Shown piece after piece: positions 23,624 to 35,086 of a stretch of DNA of 64,000 nt. A program made the translations under genes and the position numbers. How positions within the stretch are numbered: the stretch's first letter is position 1; each line of letters starts with the position of its first letter. Location of the stretch: assembly GCF_000150275.1 (NCBI RefSeq), contig NW_002060949.1, positions 3,354,449 through 3,418,448 on the forward strand. The letters run 5' to 3'. The notes beneath the pieces were generated by a model. It saw only the letters and a list, made by a program, of their open reading frames with translations. It was not told the origin of the DNA and searched no databases. This DNA is from Trichoplax adhaerens (lineage: Eukaryota > Placozoa > Uniplacotomia > Trichoplacea > Trichoplacidae).

Positions 23624-26600
23624 ATGAAGAAATATATTGTGGATGTAGAAGCTCCAAGGATTGAAGGAGATAAATTACTACCGTCCGATTCCGACGAAAA
23701 TGTCAATCAAGCTCAGTTAATCCAAGAAACGAGTCCATCTCGTCGACGAGTTCGTCGCAGGTAGAGTACTTGATTTCTTCGTCGTCTTCTTCTTTTTATC
23801 TTATCCATTCTACGCCAAGTTTTGGAGACATGCAAGGAATCATCGCAACATACGCGCTCTCTCATCAACTTGACGATCGTCAAGGATGAGTAATACAGTA
23901 CAATAATAATGAATTGAATTAGCGATCTCTAAAAACAGACAAGACTGTCCGTACAATCATTTCCAACTAAAGCAGTTTCAATCCGTAGTGCACGCTTTTA
24001 ATTTTACCTACTTTATTTCCCTCTCCTATGCTTATTCAAGGATAGCTTCAACGAGTCGAGTATGTCGACCACTGTACATAGTCGATGAGCCTGAAATCGC
24101 TAATCCTAATGAACTCGGCTTACAATGATGTTTTTGTAAAGTTGAAGTCCATCAATGGTACTAGAGCTATAGTAGAGATGTTAATCAGAGACTATCGACG
24201 ATCGATCAACATGGCCACAAATTGGGATCCTGCGAACGAGTAAACTCCAGTCGATTTCCCGTCCAAAACCGTCGGCAATTTTATTTTTAAAATCTCTATC
24301 ATCTACCTTAACCCTATCTCTTTCTCTTCCAGTTGGACAACGATAACGGTTACTTTAAACTCCTTTAAAGGAGAAACTCTACACCTACTAAAAATGGAAA
24401 ATATTTCCAAAATCTTAAAAAATTCCAATGAAAAAAAAAAAGAATTACGTATACGGATAAATTATCTCGATACAACCAACCACTATGACGTGCTATTGAA
24501 TTTTTTTTTTTTGACCTGTCTTCCGCTATTCCACTACACGCGTAGTCTGTGGTAACCTTGAATTGGACATCAACAGCTGTTGGGATAATTTGTTGGACTT
24601 TTTTATCCATTTATTTGTAAATGCGCCTTTCTATTCCCATATAGATTGCCGATCATTTCGATACAATGAGTGTGCACATGATTCAACATCGTATTCATAT
24701 TCCTTTTACCACCAATCATTCAATCACTAGCTCGCCCGACGCCTACATAGCGATACACAAATGATAACTAAAAAAATCATGCATAGAAATGATAGAATGT
24801 CCTTTCAATGGCTATTGATGCGTTACTATACTCTGATTTAGACTTGAAAATCACTCTGTATACTTTTTTATACCTATTAGCAAGAAAGCTCGAAGAATCA
24901 ACTCTGTTGATTATTCTGCAAGTAATCGCAATCGTAGCTGTTGTTCATGTAGCCGTTACTTTCTATTTATCATTATGATTGGCTTCTTGGTTGTTCTGGT
25001 TGGAATGATATGGGTATTTTTCGATATTAAAAATGAAATGGATAGAATCAGAGTCAAGTTACATACTGGTAAGTCGCTGCATTAAATGATCGTTTTTTCT
25101 TTCATAAGCAAATAGTTCTAATCATATCATGGTGTACGTTAAGTTAATTAATACGTAGACACAAAATCACTTTTCATAGGTGTGTATTTATTGAGTAAGC
25201 CATATGCCTTATGTTGATTTAAGTTCTGCACAATTGACAATACTTTATTGATCCGTTAACGCTACCTTAGTTAATTTTCTTGACAATTAATTCTATTATT
25301 GACAATCCTGCATTGAAAATTTTCTATACGCTACGATACAAATTTTATCATCTTGACGATTAACAAATAATTAATCAAAGTACCGTATCCATCGAGATAC
25401 ACTGCTCCTTCCAATCTATCTTTAAATGAAAGATATTAATTATTCTTTTCTTTTGTACAGTTGAAAAGGAAAATCTTCAAAGGAAACAAGAACTTAGTCT
25501 AAATAAACAAAAATTTTCAAAGATCGATAAGGATATCCAACAATTATATCAAGGAAAAAATCAGTTACTATCACAAATCTCCTTTCTGAAAAGCGAGGTA
25601 AATTTAGCAATATTTTACTTCTAAATTTAAAATCATGCCGATTCCGTGCTTAATGATTCTAATTTTCCTTGTAATTGTAATTATCTTACAATATGCTATG
25701 CAGTAATTTTATTAATAATATATCGGATGAAACTGTTCAAACTTTGCAAAAATATTATCAATAAATTTTAAAGCAATTTCTTCCGATTGAAAAAAACGTT
25801 CAAGACTGAACGACACAGAATCTGTACGTGACCTAAAATGCATATACTCCTATAATTACCTGTTATTTCAAGGTTAAAACTATAAATGCAACATTATTGA
25901 AGAAATGGCAAGAGTCGCAAGAAATGCCTCATCGTTTATGGAATAATGTAACAAAGAAATCAAACATTAGTAAAATCGTGATAACTACTGTGCAGCTAAA
26001 CTTTGTACATAACCTAATACGTCAATATAATTACATGCTATTTCAAGGTAAAAACAATAAATGCCACATTATGGAAGAAATGGCAAGAGTCCGAAAAAAT
26101 ACCTCATCATTTTTGGAATAATGTTACCAAGAAATCAAACATTAGCAAAATCGTGATAACTACTATAGCTCAACTTCAATACAGAGTAAATAAATTAGTA
26201 AATAACACTAACTCTGCTATAAAGTCACTGCAAGAAGACAACATTGGTAACAATGGCGAAATCAAATTATTGAATACAACAATTGAAGATGTCAAGGTTT
26301 GTTCTAATGATTACCAAATCAATCACTAATTAACTCGGCCTAAAATTACCAAATGACGGAGAGTGTATTGAATTTATTTACCTAACGGCCATGGTAAAGC
26401 TGCTTATGAATTTATTATTCATTGCTTCATTGCTATTTTTGCTTTATACATAGGCAAAGTATGAAAGCATTATCAATCACTATAAGCAACACAAAGTTGA
26501 GACGAATGACACAGCCGAAACATCCAATCTCACTAGAAATAGTAACGACACTCTAATAACAACACTTCCGGCAAATCCGACGACACTTCCTGTCAATCCT

Positions 26601-28096
26601 ACGACACCTCCCGTCAATCCTACGACTACATGGGAAACTACAACAGTTGAAAGGCGAGATAGTAGCACTGATGCCAAGATTAATTACAACAATACGACAA
26701 CGGTACTGGAGCCGACTTTTCACTGCCGAAATATTCTGTTAATGTCTTTATAATTCTAATGTAGTCCTTCGATGAATACTATGTATTATTTTTAATCAAG
26801 AAACAACCATGTACTCCCCTTATAGTAATTGTTCATCGTTGCTCTTCTTAGATTCAACCAACACAGGATTTATTGAATGACTTGCGTATTGAAGAGACAC
26901 TCACACAACTAACCAACTTAACAATGATCAATAAGGTTAGTATAATCGCAACTCTTAAAGGGTAAACTGAAATATGAATTAAAAGTAGACAGTATAGCTT
27001 TGTACTATCATACAATTAATGATTATTGCATTATATTGGTAAATTTAGAATGGAATAGGAGAACTAAAAGCCAATATGGAGAAATTGTATACTTCACTTT
27101 TCAACTTAAAACGCATAGTTTATTCTACCTTAGATGACTCTACAGAGGACTCAAAAATTGCCGTCATTGTACAGCAATTGAGTGCAACACTAAATTCTTC
27201 TTTAGAAAATATGGCAGATAATATTAACATGGTTGAAAAACGTGTCTTAAAATTGGTATGCATTTAGTTTTAAAACCAAAGTCATAATAATCTTAGCATA
27301 CCTAATTGGTGGTATATTACCCTTTGCTTTAATTTGCTTTATGATAAAATTTTTATCTCACTGCCCGTATATGTATTAGATATGCAAATACTAGAATAAT
27401 AATATCAAGATAAAATAAATAATTGCTATCTATTGTTGTATATCAATTTTAGTCACAAATAAGAAAACGGTGATAAATCTATTAAAATATTCTATCTACG
27501 ATGTATCTTTATATTTTATCAATTATTTTGTATATTTCGATACATAGGAAAATGATGTAAATGCTATTCGCCAAACCAATTCATCGTGTGAACAAGCCGG
27601 AAATAATATAGAAGAACCATTAAGCCATAATGGCACATCAGCTAACAATTCATCTTCGACTATCGGCAGTAATAATACCTTGACAGTAACTACTACGGAG
27701 TTAGCTTCAAATTCAAAGGATAATTCTACATCGAATGCAATAACTGTTACTCCCACAGCTGCTTCGTTATCGAATTCGGATCAGACAGAAGGTATGATTA
27801 GAAATTAATAAAAGATTTTTTCGTACCGCAAAACACCTCCGAGAATATTTTACTTCTTCTTTACTAATATTGCTGCGATCCTGAAATATTTTTTCACTCA
27901 CTGTAAGGTTTCGATGCAATGGAAGATAGTGAAAGTGACAGTGAAAACAGTGTAAGTAATATTTAATGTATCAGTTCATAGACATTTGATGTAACTTATG
28001 ACGATAGACTTGCTTAATGCTTAAGGAGAGAGTATCAACGCTCAATTTTTTTTACTTTAGTTTTGGGCTTCAATCCAAGGGCGTGAAAAAAAGTGA
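23624..28096 (+). CDS. Single-pass coiled-coil membrane protein, EFCAB14-like
   Basis: Exons: 23624-23760, 24881-25068, 25461-25597, (25873-25989 duplicate), 26048-26296, 26454-26702, 26852-26935, 27049-27255, 27548-27791, 27908-27955, 28061-28096. Phases agree throughout. The cytosolic N terminus (MKKYIVDVEAPRIEGDKLLP) is followed by a Cys-rich pre-membrane stretch (RSCCSCSRYF) and one membrane helix (IIMIGFLVVLVGMIWVFF). Next comes a long coiled coil and a Thr/Asn-rich region with three 7-residue repeats (NPTTLPV, NPTTPPV). Many N-x-S/T sites suggest a lumenal or extracellular C-terminal side. Layout and spacing resemble human EFCAB14: MKK start, CC-rich segment before the helix, and a W-x-N-x-T block in the coiled coil. 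No EF-hand was found at the C terminus. The ending depends on whether the strong GTAAGT donor at 27956 is used; if not, the stop is at 27965. Function unknown. Confidence 0.6.
25840..26165 (+). repeat. Tandem duplication of an exon and its acceptor
   Basis: Two copies, about 25850-25989 and 26024-26165, agree closely in the exon (coding VKTINATL, KKWQES and NVTKKSNISKIVITT in both) and also in the acceptor-side intron (ATAATTACCTGTTATTTCAAG versus ATAATTACATGCTATTTCAAG). Copy one diverges after ATAACTACT, where a weak GTGCAG donor would leave it at 117 bases and in phase. Copy two continues as the longer exon. Confidence 0.85.
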
Positions 28097-31000
28097 TATA
28101 TTAAAGGCCGCAGAGAAACCTCGTAAAATTTTGGTTTTAAATTTATTGTAACGTACAAGATAGCATCGTTTATAAATTTTTGTAGACAATTACTGTTATC
28201 ATTCAAGTCCTAACAAGTTTTAAATATTAAGCTATTTTATATTTTACTACACTTATTTAAAGAACGATATTTATGTTATTATTTCCACATTTGAGCTCAC
28301 TGGATGTGTACTAAAACACGATAACATCTGCAGTTATCATGGCCTTCTTCAAAGCTGTCTTGCCTAGACTTTTAATCATGGAATAAAAGTGAAATTTTGC
28401 GATAGGCAGTTTAAACCAACAATAGGTTTCGGTTTAGACGAATATGTCTCTGTATATGAATTTAGGATGTATGTGCGAGTACGAGATACATATATGTACT
28501 CTATATTTATATTATATTATTGGATGTTATTTAACTTTACACGATATTTCCGGATATCTGAATAAGGTACTATTTTAAAATTAAGTACAGTTAATATTTA
28601 CGGTTCAATGCCTAAATGGAATAATACACTTTTCATAGCATTTAACGATACAAGCAATTTTTTTGATCTGCAACACCTAGCAATAGATCGACTTCGAATT
28701 TCGTTCGATAAAAGATCAATATGAAGCAGACCTTTTGCCCATGTCTTTGCAGTAAATCATAAAATGTTACAGATATTAATGAAATGAAATGTTGTCTTAC
28801 ATTACCGTGATTGTAATGTTATAAGAATCAGTAATAAATACGAGTAATCAAAAATTTGGTAAGATGAACTACATCTGAGGTTTAACTTCTTCGTAACTTG
28901 AATCTTTTATGGGAGAATGATTTTTTTCTCATGATGCGCCGAAAAGGAATGAACGCATGTCAGATGACTTGTTTCACGCTATTCTGCTGACACTATCACT
29001 ACTTTGTAAATTACACGGTCTTAAATAATCCCCTTGCAGAGACGCTAAGCTAAGGAAACAGAGTTTGTTATTAACTATAAGTATAATTTAGCGAATATTG
29101 CCATTTCAATTTAAGATTTCGAATATTTGAATTACTTTAAGATAGACGTATGAAATAAAAACACTTCTAGAATTTTAAGATTTGGAATATTTGAATTACT
29201 TAAAGATAGACGTGTGAAATAAAAACACTTCTAGAATTTCAAGACTACTTCATTTATAATTTACTTATGTAACAATTATTGCAACTTTGCAACCGAATTT
29301 TCCTTGTAATCATTAATTCAGTATACTTGTAGGATTACTAAAGAGTCGTAAAAAAGACAATTTAGTCATTGATATCCAGCTCATGTCGCTATTATTTACC
29401 ACGATTGGAGCTATTAATATGTACATACACGAGTATATTTGCTGAAAGATAGTTACGCTAGTGTGAAAGAAACATCTACTATATTCGACAACTATGAAGC
29501 ATCCGATGTATTTTAAGATTACAACATGAAACTTAATTATTTCTATAGCTATTTTAAAGCTAATACAATTGTGGAGACCCTAGACCAACGGGAAAATTAG
29601 TTTAATTCTATCATTTAAAATTTCGTTTATTCGTTTTTAACTTATAAAAGAGTTTTTAAAAAACAATTTTAATTACGGAAAACGTTAATGAGCATGAAAA
29701 TAATAATTGTGCTATTTGAAAATTATGAATCATCTAAGATATTCACCTATAATGCAATGCGTATGGTTGTCTTCTAATTTAATTACGAGCACTTCTGTAG
29801 CCATTATACAACTAACACAGTCGTGGAGATGTTTAGGGTAATATTTAAATTACAGAGGGACGGATGCATGAGTTTGAAAATATAATACTATATTTGCATT
29901 ATGTCAAAACTATGCAATTTCTACTACGATATATTGTATTTATAAAGCACGACATCAACTTAAACTGCATTCCTATAAGCATTAGTAGTTCAATGTCTGT
30001 AGGGATACTAAATTGAGAAAAGCATGTCATGCAATTATTTAACATTTAATATACAGTATATCGCTGTTTCCTTTAATCATGATTGACAATATTTAAATTA
30101 CAGGATAGAGATGGGGATGCTAAAATAGCAACAAACCTATCGATTAGTATCAGTGTTGACGACATCATTCGAATTTAGAGGGCAAAGGGCATTATTAAAA
30201 ATTTAAATACTATCGTAATAGCCGTAGTATCTTCTAAAGCACAAGAATGAAAAGATTTTTTAGTCAAGCATAATCTAAATCTCGTGAGAACATCTCTAAG
30301 GCTCGAGTCGTCATTATTCTGAATGAAATTTTATTCAATCTCGATTTACAATCAAATCTACAATAAAACAATTAGAATACTAAATTTTGCATCATCCTCT
30401 ATTGTAGAGAGTCTAAAAATAAAGTTTTAATGTTTTATAGCTCAGTTATTGCTTCTTCTAGAGTACCGATCTCATGCTTTGTGAATAACTAGTCATGAAT
30501 TAATACTTATACTTGATTATCCTGGCCTATCTCCTATACCGTATTACGATACCGCTTACCATCCTAGAATCAACGAAAAATCGACTTCGTTATGCAATAT
30601 TTTATATACGGTACAATTCCATGTATAGCCACCGTTCACAGAATACAATTTGTACAGACACTAAGTTGAGGAAACAAATAGTGAATCATAAACCGTCTAA
30701 GCACTTACACGTATCTCTCTTTAACCATGATCAATTTCTAAAAATGATTCAAGTATTAAAGAGTGAACATGATGTATGAAAATAATTAAGCACGTACAAT
30801 TGTGCTGTATATTATTTCATAAATTATGTAATTTACCATGCAAGCGAGTACAGGATGTAAGAATTATATAATCATTGTCGTCTTTAAAATTTCTCTTCTT
30901 GTATACTGTAGCATAGTAAATATTAAGTAAGGAATACGGATAATTGAATGATTAACCATCTAGGCGTACGTCTCTTTTTTGAATTATGGTAAATTTGGAA

Positions 31001-32017
31001 AATATTTAAATTTGGGCAGGATGAATATGTGAGAATGAAAATATTTCAAATGCTTATTTATTTATTTATTTTATAAAGTGCATAATTTATCCTATCAAAA
31101 CCTCTAAAAATTAAAAAGTTATTGCAATCTTTGACTTAGATACACCCAAGGGCAATGACAGTACGTACGACCCACTAAATTTTCTCTTTTTCCATAAGCT
31201 ATAGTAGCTTATTCTGGAGTAAATTACAAGATGGATAATTCACAATTCAATTTCTTTTGCTTCCATCTTGTCCATCTGTCATAGACGTCCGCTAACGAAG
31301 ATATCACTATCCCATAGATGGTCCGTCATGTGATAATAGCATGAGACTCATGCTTTATTTTACCCATATCCGAATCAGAACAAAGTTGATTATCCAGTAG
31401 AAACCTAGTAACGCAAACTCCGACATGAGCAATTTACCAATCATTGCTTATACAAATTAGTCAAACAGCGATCTCTTGTTATTTTTAGGATTCCTTCGTC
31501 ATCAGTGATGTCATTTAAAACTATTAAAACTATACTTAGCAATATAGTATTTTAAGAGTTAGTTACTGCAACATTGGCAGCCATTACTATTATAGCCGAT
31601 TACTACGCCTCTCACGAGCATAATATAAAGAAAGAATCAAAGGCGGTTATTTCCATTAGTTAGCAAATGGTTGGATCAATTTGGGGGGAAGGAATGAATT
31701 GGATGTTTGATCTACCGGTAAAGGAAGATTAACGGAAGAGATTTTAACGATCGTATACGTCTTGACTACAACTATTTCAATCTTGATCATTCATAATCAA
31801 TCAACGTAGTAGAATTTGCAATTCTATGAACCAATTATTAACGACAGTACAGAAGAAATGATATTGATAGAAGTGATTTGATTGCACTTGAACGAAAAGT
31901 ATCAAATTCCATTTTGTCATAATTTTAGCATACTTGAAGGCGTAATCATACTAATATACTAGAAAATCCATACAATCCACTTGGAGATTGTATTCTGTCA
32001 TATTCAAAAGCGAAAGA
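28097..32017. other. Gene-poor interval with diverged local repeats
   Basis: About 3.9 kb with no recognisable gene. It contains a nearly exact 60-base tandem pair at about 29114-29240 and weaker similarities between about 29450-29600, 29690-29890 and 30880-31060. These share phrases such as ATATTTAAATT, then GGATGNATGAGNNTGAAAATAT, and an AACTATGAAGCATC-like segment. The open frame at 30513-30779 starts with TTG and has no splice-supported context. Confidence 0.4.
29114..29240. repeat. 60-base tandem duplication
   Basis: Two adjacent copies of a segment containing AAGATTTGGAATATTTGAAT, ACTTAAAGATAGACGTGTGA and AATAAAAACACTTCTAGAAT. They differ at only a few positions, so this is a recent local duplication in non-coding DNA. 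Confidence 0.9.
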
Positions 32018-33791
32018 ATGTTGAACATAATAGAGAATATAGGCAATTTAATCCGACTATCATCTATTAATTCAACTATCAACGATCCAGTTATGGACAG
32101 CGATAAGCGTGCCGATGACGACTTACGTAAATATACTTGCTTACACGATCTAGAATATAACACCTCGGCGAATCATCAAGATAGTAATCAATCAGGCACC
32201 ACATCTGACAAACAAATGTTAGATTTATATCTTCCAAAAGCCGCTGACCCATCAACAGTACCTATCGTCGTTTTTGTACATGGCGGTGGATGGAGACGAG
32301 GCGATAGAAAAGCATTTCGTTACTACTTTTCCAAATATGATGTCAATTTATTTGCAGCAATGCTAATGGTGAGATGGGGCATTTATGAGAATGTGGGTAA
32401 AGCTTTCGCTCGTTCTGGCATAGCTTGCGCTGTTGTCTCTTACCGATTAAGTCGTTTGAAATTTCCCTATCTCATACTAGAATTACTAAGTTCTTTTCTA
32501 ATGACTATGGCTATTATTTGCTGGCCAATTTTAGCCTATTCTTGGGTCATCGTACGCTACGTATTCGCTGCCACTCATTTTGCTATAACTCTAAACGATT
32601 GTCTAATGCTTTTATGGTCGACAACACCCTTGTTATTTGTAATTTTCTGTTTAAGCATGACAATTTATCCACCACCTAAGCGTACTATACTATTACTACC
32701 ACTCTCGTTACTACTACTGTTAATTATAAATTATCTATCTCCATTCAAACCATATTTCCACTATTATATATTATACATAACCACGACAATAGCGATGTTG
32801 TCTTTATTGCAAACATTTCTAATGGATGATAAAGTTAATCATCGTGACAGCAATATTGATGAAATCCGCCATCCTACGCATGTTAATGATGTCGCTTTAA
32901 GCGTCAAGTGGTTAACAGAATATGGTAAAAAGACGAAACTCTATAACCCTCAATCGTTATATCTATGCGGGCATTCTGCTGGTGGTCATATTATATCCTT
33001 ACTATCCTTAGATCAATCTTACTTGAATAACGTAGGGGTCCAATCATCGAACGTGAAGGTAACTTAAAACTACACTTTAGTATCATGGAAATTGCTGCAA
33101 ATTGCAACCTTAGATTGTTCACTAGTTTTAATGAACTTTCTATTACAAGCTTTAACTCTAGCTTTAATATTTTTAAAGATAAAATAACAGTAAAATCATC
33201 TATAAAGGTAATTTGATGAATTATAACTGTAGATTTAAGCTCTAGATTTAATAATCTCCACACTAAATACTCGTAGATTGGTACATTTCATACCTTAATT
33301 CGTAGCTATACGTAGAGTATTATAACTTAACAAAGTATTGATAATGCAGTATGTAATTGCCGTTTAACCTGTCTTCATTTTTAATTATGATGTAGGCGGC
33401 AATAAGCATTTCTGGGGTATACGATCTTGGCTGGTTATCGCGCTCCGTTCTTAAACAGTTTTATTTAAATCCAGCTTTTGGTAATGATCCAGCCACCTGG
33501 GTTAAAGCTTCACCTTATAATCATATTACTCGAGCTAAGAGTGAAATCACTCCACCTTTTCTAATAATTAACCCAAAACACGATTTTTTACCTCTCCTCA
33601 ATGATGCAAATCGATTTATGGCTAGCTTAAGAAAGAATAACTTTAGGTGTAAACATTTTATCACTCCAAATAGAAATCATCTAACAATAATGAAAGAATT
33701 TGGATTGAAAGAACGGCCTTGCTGTGGTAATGTCGAAGAAATGTGTATTTTATTTATTTATCAATGTGAAGCAAACGCCATCGGTAACTAA
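32018..33791 (+). CDS. Alpha/beta hydrolase, isoprenylcysteine methylesterase/formamidase-like, with membrane insert
   Basis: Two exons (32018-33058 and 33396-33791) join in phase to 478 residues. Hydrolase signatures: LDLYLPK, the oxyanion motif HGGGWRRGD (from residue 88), VVSYRLS, VNDVALSVKWL, nucleophile elbow GHSAGGH (Ser320), Asp410 in INPKHDFL and His442 in PNRNHLTIM. The triad is complete. The closest families I can name are the isoprenylcysteine alpha-carbonyl methylesterase-like and kynurenine formamidase-like carboxylesterases. Between SYRLS and the HPTHVNDVALS strand sits about 120 residues (150-270) with four or so hydrophobic helices, such as LLSSFLMTMAIICWPILAYS and ILLLPLSLLLLLIINYL. 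In soluble relatives this linker is short. The ATG chosen is the first in the open frame; an upstream coding exon cannot be excluded. The gene converges on ORC1. Confidence 0.82.
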
Positions 33792-33876
33792 TCAACTGTC
33801 CAATGGTACCTTTTAATTAACATTTGTTCTATTACTGCCTTGTTAAATATATTTCAGTAAGTAGTGAAATTGGTAG

Positions 33877-34600
33877 TCCATATACTCACGATAGCTATCA
33901 AAATCAATAACAGCAGACAGTATACAACAGTATATGTATTAGTGCAGTAATGAAATGAGTGAATATTTCCACTAATATATTTTATATACTGATACTGCTA
34001 TTAAGTCCTGTCCTGACGGTGATGAATGCTACGGATTACAACATATCTATGTATTATAACTATCAACTCTATACTTAATCACATTTATGCCGACAGCAAT
34101 TTTGAATTTGAAATATTTAAACTGGAGAAACTTTCGCTCCACACAGTTTGTATTAAAATTTCATGTCAAGTTCACAATTTTATTTTTGAAATACACAGGC
34201 TTATTACGTGATTTACAAAAGATATTATTCTAATAAAATTATTAAAAATGACTATCAAATTTTGTAGATGTACTAGCTATCAATCTCTGTTCACAATGAA
34301 CAGTTAGTCCCACTCGTAGTTGTCTTTAACGAGCGTACTGTCCTTTCTGAAACTAGTGCTTTATGTATTATTTGGCCACTTTTTCTGTAAGTTTAGTGTA
34401 CTGTACAGTATAGTAGCATATGCATTCATATAAAGCAAGATGAGATCATTGAGCTACTAAGCATGCGAACCAACAGCGATTTAAATAATTAGAGTGTGTA
34501 TGAAGCGATTACTCCATCAGTACAGTAGATTTCTAACTATTAATCTTAGCATCAAATATCATGAATTAACTATAATTAATAATATAATCAGTAATCAGAA
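33877..34600 (-). pseudogene. Collapsed relic of a second ORC1 copy
   Basis: Two blocks lie side by side. Block A (about 33877-34290) is similar to 34691-35080, the DNA just 3' of the intact ORC1 stop. Block B (about 34306-34580) is similar to 38198-38460, which is the 5' part of ORC1 exon 2 plus intron 1. On the minus strand block B keeps the acceptor CTAG and a recognisable exon start (encoding SERTVRSLKT versus [10 protein letters not shown] in ORC1), then runs into a stop. The order of blocks is what a tandem ORC1 duplicate would leave if its body were deleted. Confidence 0.65.
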
Positions 34601-34690
34601 ATAAAAAATTAGTCTAGAATAACCTTGGCATTTTACAAATTAAGTGTATTGGTAATAAAATACTATTTAATGAATTCTTCACATAATATA

Positions 34691-35080
34691 CATTCCATAT
34701 ACTCACGATGGCTATTGAAATCAATGATAGACAGTATACAAACAATACATACATTTAATACAGTCTTTTAAAAACGAAATGATTTGCACTAAGTATTTTT
34801 CATACTGATACTATTTTAAGTCCAGTACCGACATAATGAATGTTACCTATTACAACATATACCTATGAATCACAAACCATGAATTTTATTTACATGAAAG
34901 TCGCCATCAATTTTAACTTAAAATATTTTAACAGCCGAAAATTTTGCTCTATACGGTTTGCATTAAAATTTCATATAGGATTCACGTTTTATTGATGAAA
35001 TACACAGGGTTATCACGTAATTTACAAAAGATATTCTAATAAAATAACTATCGAACTCATAAATGTATACGAATTATCAA
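34691..35080. repeat. Direct repeat copy at the ORC1 3' flank
   Basis: Partner of 33877-34290. Shared anchors include CCATATACTCACGATNGCTA, TGTATTAAAATTTCAT/TGCATTAAAATTTCAT, GAAATACACAGG and TTTACAAAAGATATT. Identity by eye is roughly 70-75 percent with several small gaps. The copy ends a few bases before the ORC1 stop codon. Confidence 0.85.
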
Positions 35081-35086
35081 TGTTAA

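Noticed and set aside
34026-34211. 61-codon ATG frame in the repeat pair
   Set aside because: Its counterpart at about 34840-35020 is not open, so it is not conserved between the two copies.
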